From NCBI GenBank assembly GCA_002361535.1, contig DETG01000015.1:1-18003 (forward strand): DNA of 18,003 nucleotides, read 5' to 3'. The notes below the pieces were generated by a model, which ran no database searches, was not told the DNA's origin, and saw only the letters and a program-made list of their open reading frames with translations. The stretch is from Prevotella sp. UBA3294 (GTDB lineage: Bacteria > Bacteroidota > Bacteroidia > Bacteroidales > Bacteroidaceae). Both the position numbers and the translations under genes were made by a program. Shown piece after piece: positions 13,977 to 18,003 of the stretch (within the stretch, counting starts at the first letter, position 1; each line of letters opens with the position of its first letter).

Positions 13977-16492
13977 GTTTTCGGACTTTCTTCCATGAAC
14001 AGGAACGATGGCTGGTAGCCACCACAATCGACCACCACTTTCTCGAAGACGATACCTGGATCCTTGGGATGTAAGGTCAGTGTATGCCATCCGCCATTCG
14101 ATGTGCCAAGGGGTAACTGTACCATACTGGGCACCACGCGCAGGGCCACCGTGGGATAATACTTACTGTAAATATTCTCCGGTTTCTCGTTCAGTTCACT
14201 GTTGAAGTTCACGGTCTGTGCTTCACCTCCGTCGATAGATACCGTATATTCCAGTCCGCCCTTGTTCAGGTAGTCAAGGGTTGACTTCACCACCACATAG
14301 ACCTTCACTTCCCTCAGCTGATTGTTTTTCTCAGAAAGCATAAAGCGATAGGATAGCGAAGCATTGTCGGTGCCTGTAGTGTACGGCATGAGTGACATAG
14401 CACTGAGTGTTCGGCCCATGTATGGGATCACCGTCCATTGTGCCTGTCCTGCTCCCTGCTGCTCCCAGAAATGTTCCGCTTCCATAGCCACATAGCCGTT
14501 CTTCTCGAAGAAGCTGAAATGACCGGGGCCGTCGATGTTCTCCAAACGGAACACCTTAGGCATCACATCGTGGGGGAAGTCGTCGTTCCAGCTCACATAG
14601 CCGATATGCTTCTGCGTCATCATCCCGTTCCATTTGCCGTTTGCTATGTCATGGTTATACTGGGCGCAGAGCAAAGAGTCACGTCTGAAAGCTGCCTCTA
14701 CCTTATCTGCCCAGAGGTTCGCATCGGGATTCTGTTCCCTGAACAGTTTGTGGTTCATGGCCTGGGCATAATACATCTGGTAGATATTACTCATGGCCTG
14801 CACGGGGAAGAGGATGAGCTGTCGGTAGCTGTCACGCTGATCCTCTTTCAAAGTAAGGAACTGTCTGAGAGCCGCATTCTCCAGTTCCATGTACTCGTTC
14901 ACCGCACGCTGCCAGTCGCCCGTCTCCACATTATAAGTAAAGGCATTGAGCATCTCTGCGGTGATACGACCGTTGTACTTACAGCACAGGTTCAGGATGC
15001 GCGATGCCTCCTCAGCCTGGTCTGTACCCCAAAGCTGCCTGCAGAAAGCAGTAGTATGCGAAGCGGTCACATCAGCAGTCACGGCATCTGGGTTCCATGC
15101 CATGTCCATGAACAGCGTGATGGGATATTCCATGGGTTTGATGTCACCAACGTTGAGGATCCACAGACGGTCGATGCCGTTCTGGTAAGCTAACTGCAGT
15201 TGCTCCCACATATTCTGTGAAGGTGTCACGTTCAGCCACTTCGAGTTTCTCGGTGCACCCACATAATCAACATGGTAGTACAGTCCCCAGCCACCCGGAT
15301 GCTTACGCTCCTGGGCATTGGGCACGCGGCGCACATTTCCCCAGTTATCATCACAGAGCAGAATCAGCACGTCGTCGGGAACGGTCATCCCCTTGTCATA
15401 ATAATCTAACACCTCTTTATACAAAGCCCACACCTGTGGTGTCTCCTTGGCAGGACGCTTTGTCACCTCTTGGATGATACGGCGCTGGTTATCCACGATC
15501 GTTTGAAGGAGCTTGGTATCGGCCTCAGCACTCATCGCCTCATCGCCATCACCACGCATACCGATGGTAATCAGGTCGTCGGTGCCTTGAGCCCTTTCTA
15601 TTCCCTCGCGGAAGAAACGGTCAAGGACATCTTTATTGGTTTGATAGTTCCAAGCACCATATTCCTTCCGGTGACGCACCCATTCCTGGTGGTTACGCCC
15701 CATTGGCTCATGGTGGGAGGTGCCAATCATCACACCCATTTCATCGGCGGTCTTGCCATTCTCCGGATCATCAGCATAGAAGGCCCAGCCCCACATCGCC
15801 GGCCACAGGAAATTACCTTTCAGACGCAGAATGAGTTCAAACACCTTTGCATAGAAATCATGGCCGCCGTATTCTGTACCAAAGGTGTTCTTCACCCAAG
15901 AAGTAAGGCATGGAGCCTCATCGTTGATGAAGAGACCACGGTATCTCACTGCTGGCTCACCGTCGGTGAAATCGCCGTTTTTGACAAAAATAAGATCATG
16001 ATGAACGACGGGAACATCAGCCCAATAGTACCATGGAGAAACACCGATCTGCCGCGACAGCTCATATATACCAAAGATGGTGCCACGACGGTCGCTACCT
16101 GCTATCACCACCTTGCCGTTTTGGATGCTGATGAGATACATCTCCTTCTTCCCCTTCAGCAGCTTCGCGTTGATTCTCTTGGCTTTCGCAAACTGATCCA
16201 CGGCAGCGGAATGTCCCAAAGTACCGATCACGATGTCGGCATCGGCTGCCGCATCGACAATAGAGATCTCTCCGCCGCACACCTTCTGGAGGTCCGACTG
16301 GAGGTTACGGACAGCAATGGCGACACCTTTCTGGTCGTTGCCGTCCATATAGATTTTCACTGAGTTGTTCTTGTTTAACAGCAGGTCGCCGTTATCGAAA
16401 TTCACAAATTGTTCTGCTGCCAGCACGGAATGAGTAATGAGTAATGCGATGGTCATACAGATGGAACGTGTCCATGATTTACAGGTTTTCAT
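13967..16492 (-). CDS. GH115 xylan alpha-1,2-glucuronidase
   Basis: An 841-residue exported glycoside hydrolase of family 115, which removes glucuronic or 4-O-methylglucuronic acid from glucuronoxylan. The signal peptide covers about 1-26 (ending HSVLAAE). Family features include AGSDRRGTIFGIYELSR (131-147), FINDEAP (188-194), GTSHHEPM (257-264), GMRGDGDEAM (311-320), VWALYKEVLDYY (354-365) and LCDDNWGNVRRVP (379-391). D191, D317 and E360 line up, with a constant offset of 15, with D206, D332 and E375 that I recall as functionally important in BoAgu115A. A C-terminal carbohydrate-binding-like beta domain starts near 665 (GYVAMEAEHFW). The start at 16492 begins the signal peptide; the open frame is nine codons longer upstream. 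It is apparently monocistronic and has its own promoter. Confidence 0.94.
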   Translation of the reverse strand: MKTCKSWTRSICMTIALLITHSVLAAEQFVNFDNGDLLLNKNNSVKIYMDGNDQKGVAIAVRNLQSDLQKVCGGEISIVDAAADADIVIGTLGHSAAVDQFAKAKRINAKLLKGKKEMYLISIQNGKVVIAGSDRRGTIFGIYELSRQIGVSPWYYWADVPVVHHDLIFVKNGDFTDGEPAVRYRGLFINDEAPCLTSWVKNTFGTEYGGHDFYAKVFELILRLKGNFLWPAMWGWAFYADDPENGKTADEMGVMIGTSHHEPMGRNHQEWVRHRKEYGAWNYQTNKDVLDRFFREGIERAQGTDDLITIGMRGDGDEAMSAEADTKLLQTIVDNQRRIIQEVTKRPAKETPQVWALYKEVLDYYDKGMTVPDDVLILLCDDNWGNVRRVPNAQERKHPGGWGLYYHVDYVGAPRNSKWLNVTPSQNMWEQLQLAYQNGIDRLWILNVGDIKPMEYPITLFMDMAWNPDAVTADVTASHTTAFCRQLWGTDQAEEASRILNLCCKYNGRITAEMLNAFTYNVETGDWQRAVNEYMELENAALRQFLTLKEDQRDSYRQLILFPVQAMSNIYQMYYAQAMNHKLFREQNPDANLWADKVEAAFRRDSLLCAQYNHDIANGKWNGMMTQKHIGYVSWNDDFPHDVMPKVFRLENIDGPGHFSFFEKNGYVAMEAEHFWEQQGAGQAQWTVIPYMGRTLSAMSLMPYTTGTDNASLSYRFMLSEKNNQLREVKVYVVVKSTLDYLNKGGLEYTVSIDGGEAQTVNFNSELNEKPENIYSKYYPTVALRVVPSMVQLPLGTSNGGWHTLTLHPKDPGIVFEKVVVDCGGYQPSFLFMEESPKTKN

Positions 16493-16516
16493 GTTTATCG
16501 TGTTTAATGATTTTTG

Positions 16517-16548
16517 CAAAGATAGGGATTATTTCTGAATTCTTCAAA
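16517..16548 (-). promoter_or_regulatory. GH115 promoter
   Basis: On the minus strand TTTG (16548-16545) and TATCTTTG (16524-16517) lie 20 bp apart, an excellent fit to the Bacteroidota consensus. The box ends 24 bases before the ATG at 16492. Confidence 0.72.
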
Positions 16549-16623
16549 TCTTACAGCACTCAAATTGAACGATGAAACAAAAGAATGAGTATTTTGCAAC
16601 GCAGCATGATAAAATCATTCATT

Positions 16624-16657
16624 TTTGCTGCTCTTTATCATCTTTTTGTTACCTTTG
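16624..16657 (+). promoter_or_regulatory. Promoter of the secreted protein gene at 16713
   Basis: TACCTTTG (16650-16657) is an exact -7 type box; TTTG (16624-16627) lies 22 bp upstream, slightly longer than usual. It is 55 bases before the chosen ATG at 16713 and rules out the in-frame ATG at 16572 as the start. Confidence 0.6.
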
Positions 16658-16712
16658 CAGCCAAATATTCATTTATACGAAAGCAGATAGAAATATTAAT
16701 AGTGACTTGAAT

Positions 16713-17621
16713 ATGAAACGAATTATTATCAAATTCACAATGGCGTGCATGGCGATGATGTACATGACCACCCCGTCGGCCTTGGCACAAAGTATGGAAA
16801 CAGATTCTGTAGAAACAGACTCTGTGGTGAGGGTGATCGGTTGGTTCAACAAAACCGATACCTTGGAGTATAGCATCACCTTAGTGGAAGCATACATTGA
16901 GAACGGTGACACCACGGTGACCGAGGCCAACACGTCGGAATTCCGTATCACCGTGGCCGACTCCACCAAAAACGGTTACGTGATGAGGTATGTGCCTACA
17001 GGAACATGGCGCAACGATTCCACTTCCGCACAAGGACAGTTCCTCCTGATAGCATCCCGCTCAGCTATCGGCAGCGAAGTACTGTTCTCCACCGATGAGT
17101 ACGGAGTCTTCAAGGAGATTACCAACTGGAAAGAGGTGTATAAGCGCGCCACCACCTTCCAGAAAGACTATATCGACAAGATCTATTACGAGCACCCCGA
17201 ACTGTATGCCCGACAGCCCAAGCAGGAATTCGTGAAGAAGGTCAGGGAGACGACCGATGAGATGATCGGCACGAAGGAGAAGATGACCGAGCAATTCCTT
17301 GCCTTAAAACTCCTCTTCGCCTTCCACGGCAAGGAACTGAAGATCGGTGAGACGGCGTTTGACCAGAACGGTCTTCACTACTATTACGACATCACGCAGG
17401 GCAAGCTGGAGGAGGATGATGAAAGTACCGATGACGAATACCAGATCTATAGTGAGCTGGAAGCAGTGGAGGAAGAGGAATCTCATCCCCACTATTATTA
17501 CACCTATAATTACTTCCCCGACGGGTGGCCGCGAGAGGTTATGAGCACCATCGTCGATCCTTTGGAAGGTAAGACACGTCTCACCCAAATAAGAATTGAA
17601 TGGATCAGTAAGGCTTGGTGA
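16713..17621 (+). CDS. Secreted protein of unknown function
   Basis: A 302-residue protein I do not recognise. The signal peptide is about 1-26 (MKRIIIKFTMACMAMMYM, then a site near ALAQ). A repeated ETDSV at the mature N-terminus leads into a beta-rich first half (about 35-140). A basic and amphipathic helical stretch follows (about 140-205). The C-terminal part holds an acidic segment, EEDDESTDDEYQIYSELEAV, then HPHYYYTYNYFPDGWP. No cysteine remains in the mature protein and no catalytic motif is evident. It is divergent from GH115 over a 220-base gap containing both promoters, but nothing in the protein points to carbohydrate binding. The start at 16713 is set by the signal peptide and the promoter box ending at 16657. 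Confidence 0.78.
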   Translation: MKRIIIKFTMACMAMMYMTTPSALAQSMETDSVETDSVVRVIGWFNKTDTLEYSITLVEAYIENGDTTVTEANTSEFRITVADSTKNGYVMRYVPTGTWRNDSTSAQGQFLLIASRSAIGSEVLFSTDEYGVFKEITNWKEVYKRATTFQKDYIDKIYYEHPELYARQPKQEFVKKVRETTDEMIGTKEKMTEQFLALKLLFAFHGKELKIGETAFDQNGLHYYYDITQGKLEEDDESTDDEYQIYSELEAVEEEESHPHYYYTYNYFPDGWPREVMSTIVDPLEGKTRLTQIRIEWISKAW

Positions 17622-17668
17622 GATCTAATTACTTTGGTTTTCATCATCAAGAAACCACAGTTGCCGGA

Positions 17669-17687
17669 ACAAAACAAATTGTTTTGT
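17669..17687. repeat. 19-bp palindrome, copy 1
   Basis: ACAAAACAA, one base (A), then TTGTTTTGT: perfect 9-bp arms. It lies 48 bases after the stop of the upstream gene. The same element occurs at 17735-17753 with T as the central base, so each copy is the exact reverse complement of the other. Confidence 0.8.
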
Positions 17688-17734
17688 CATCAAAAAAGCA
17701 TCAACTTAGTAAGTAAAAACCGTCTTTTTAGAGA

Positions 17735-17753
17735 ACAAAACAATTTGTTTTGT
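17735..17753. repeat. 19-bp palindrome, copy 2
   Basis: ACAAAACAA, T, TTGTTTTGT, 66 bases after copy 1. Both copies are preceded by GA, giving GAACAAAACAA in common. An operator pair, a dispersed palindromic repeat, or weak bidirectional terminators are all possible. Confidence 0.8.
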
Positions 17754-17873
17754 ACTGAGAGCATGGGGAGTTGGATGACTAAGAAGGCCATGTTCTTAAT
17801 AAGAGAAGACTATTAAATTCATAATAAAAGATAAATAATAAGGTGTAATGAGCAGGATTCAGTATATTTTCCG

Positions 17874-17881
17874 TATCTTTG
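17874..17881 (+). promoter_or_regulatory. pnp promoter box
   Basis: TATCTTTG is an exact TAnnTTTG element. No TTTG sits 19-21 bp upstream, so the -33 part is weak. Transcription should start near 17888, which gives a leader of about 60 bases for pnp. Confidence 0.6.
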
Positions 17882-17890
17882 CACCGTTTT

Positions 17891-17913
17891 TGCGCAAAGA
17901 TGTTTTTTGCGCA
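17891..17913 (+). promoter_or_regulatory. Hairpin at the 5' end of the pnp leader
   Basis: TGCGCAAA (17891-17898) pairs perfectly with TTTGCGCA (17906-17913) around the 7-base loop GATGTTT. With transcription starting near 17888 the stem would begin within a few bases of the RNA 5' end. Stems at this position can protect mRNA from decay or act in feedback; pnp is autoregulated through a leader stem in E. coli, though this is a different sequence and mechanism is not shown here. Confidence 0.6.
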
Positions 17914-17947
17914 TATCGATGTTAAGTTAAAACAATAAGAATTTTAG

Positions 17948-18003
17948 ATGAACGTAATTACGAAAACCCTTCAACTGGCTGATGGAAGAACCATCACCAT
18001 TGA
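17948..18003 (+). CDS. Polyribonucleotide nucleotidyltransferase, N-terminal fragment
   Basis: The first 18 codons read MNVITKTLQLADGRTITI, which matches the conserved N-terminus of bacteroidal PNPase (the start of the first RNase PH domain, usually followed by the ETGKLA segment). The gene continues beyond the window. PNPase is the phosphate-dependent 3'-5' exoribonuclease of RNA turnover. The leader has no Shine-Dalgarno, as is usual here, and carries the hairpin at 17891-17913. Assignment rests on a short stretch recognised from memory. Confidence 0.8.
   Translation, partial: MNVITKTLQLADGRTITI

Larger units (their letters stand above)
17622..17873. other. Intergenic region before pnp
   Basis: No credible gene is present. 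A 60-codon open frame (17634-17816) is built around two copies of a palindrome and has no other support. The region is A/T-rich, holds the two 19-bp inverted repeats listed separately, and shows no strong intrinsic terminator for the preceding gene. Confidence 0.65.

Noticed and set aside
14438..15193. 251-codon plus-strand open frame
   Set aside because: Antisense shadow of GH115, with no signal peptide or domain of its own.
15470..16363. 297-codon plus-strand open frame
   Set aside because: Antisense to the most conserved part of GH115 (SDRRG, NDEAP and RGDGDE motifs), so the length reflects codon bias on the other strand.
16572..16712. 47-codon N-terminal extension of the secreted protein
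   Set aside because: It contains the TACCTTTG promoter box, and the signal peptide begins at 16713.
17634..17816. 60-codon plus-strand open frame
   Set aside because: Its two EQNxLFC segments are simply the two palindromes translated; no other support.

Overview
The window looks like chromosome of a Prevotella-type member of the Bacteroidota. The evidence is a SusC/SusD-type outer-membrane pair, several secreted lipoproteins, polysaccharide-debranching enzymes, almost no Shine-Dalgarno sequences, and repeated TAnnTTTG promoter boxes, often with TTTG about 19-22 bp upstream (the Bacteroides sigma-ABfr consensus). The genus is an inference; no rRNA or tRNA gene is present to fix it.

Layout. 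Positions 1-1072 hold no credible gene. They contain small inverted repeats and, at about 433-829, a degenerate array of units about 22 bp long. A good promoter (1073-1103) then drives a compact operon on the plus strand: a secreted FMN-binding protein (1133-1549), a SusC-like TonB-dependent transporter lacking the usual N-terminal extension (1559-4249) and a SusD-like surface lipoprotein (4262-5878). Facing it on the minus strand are a zinc-ribbon Nudix hydrolase (5850-6419) and a secreted SGNH carbohydrate esterase (6419-7870), translationally coupled. Divergent from these is an alpha/beta-hydrolase esterase of the acetyl/feruloyl esterase type (7967-8806). Next, on the minus strand and transcribed from 13837 down to 8803, is a four-gene operon of exported proteins: a TlpA-like lipoprotein without catalytic cysteines, a small FG-GAP-like protein, a YARHG-DUF3160 protein and a CapA-type metallophosphatase-fold protein. 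A GH115 alpha-glucuronidase (13967-16492, minus) is divergent from an unrecognised secreted protein (16713-17621, plus). The window ends in the first codons of pnp (17948 onward), preceded by a promoter box and a near-terminal 5' hairpin.

How the genes may work together. GH115 removes (methyl)glucuronic acid from glucuronoxylan, and the two esterases could remove acetyl or feruloyl groups, so a xylan-debranching theme is likely although no xylanase or hybrid sensor is in view. The SusCD pair imports some oligosaccharide; its tight linkage to a flavinylation-type FMN-binding protein is the most unusual association here. The DUF3160 operon appears to be an envelope function with no known reaction. 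The strongest leads are the FMN-SusCD operon, the 22-bp array, the DUF3160 operon and the pnp leader hairpin.
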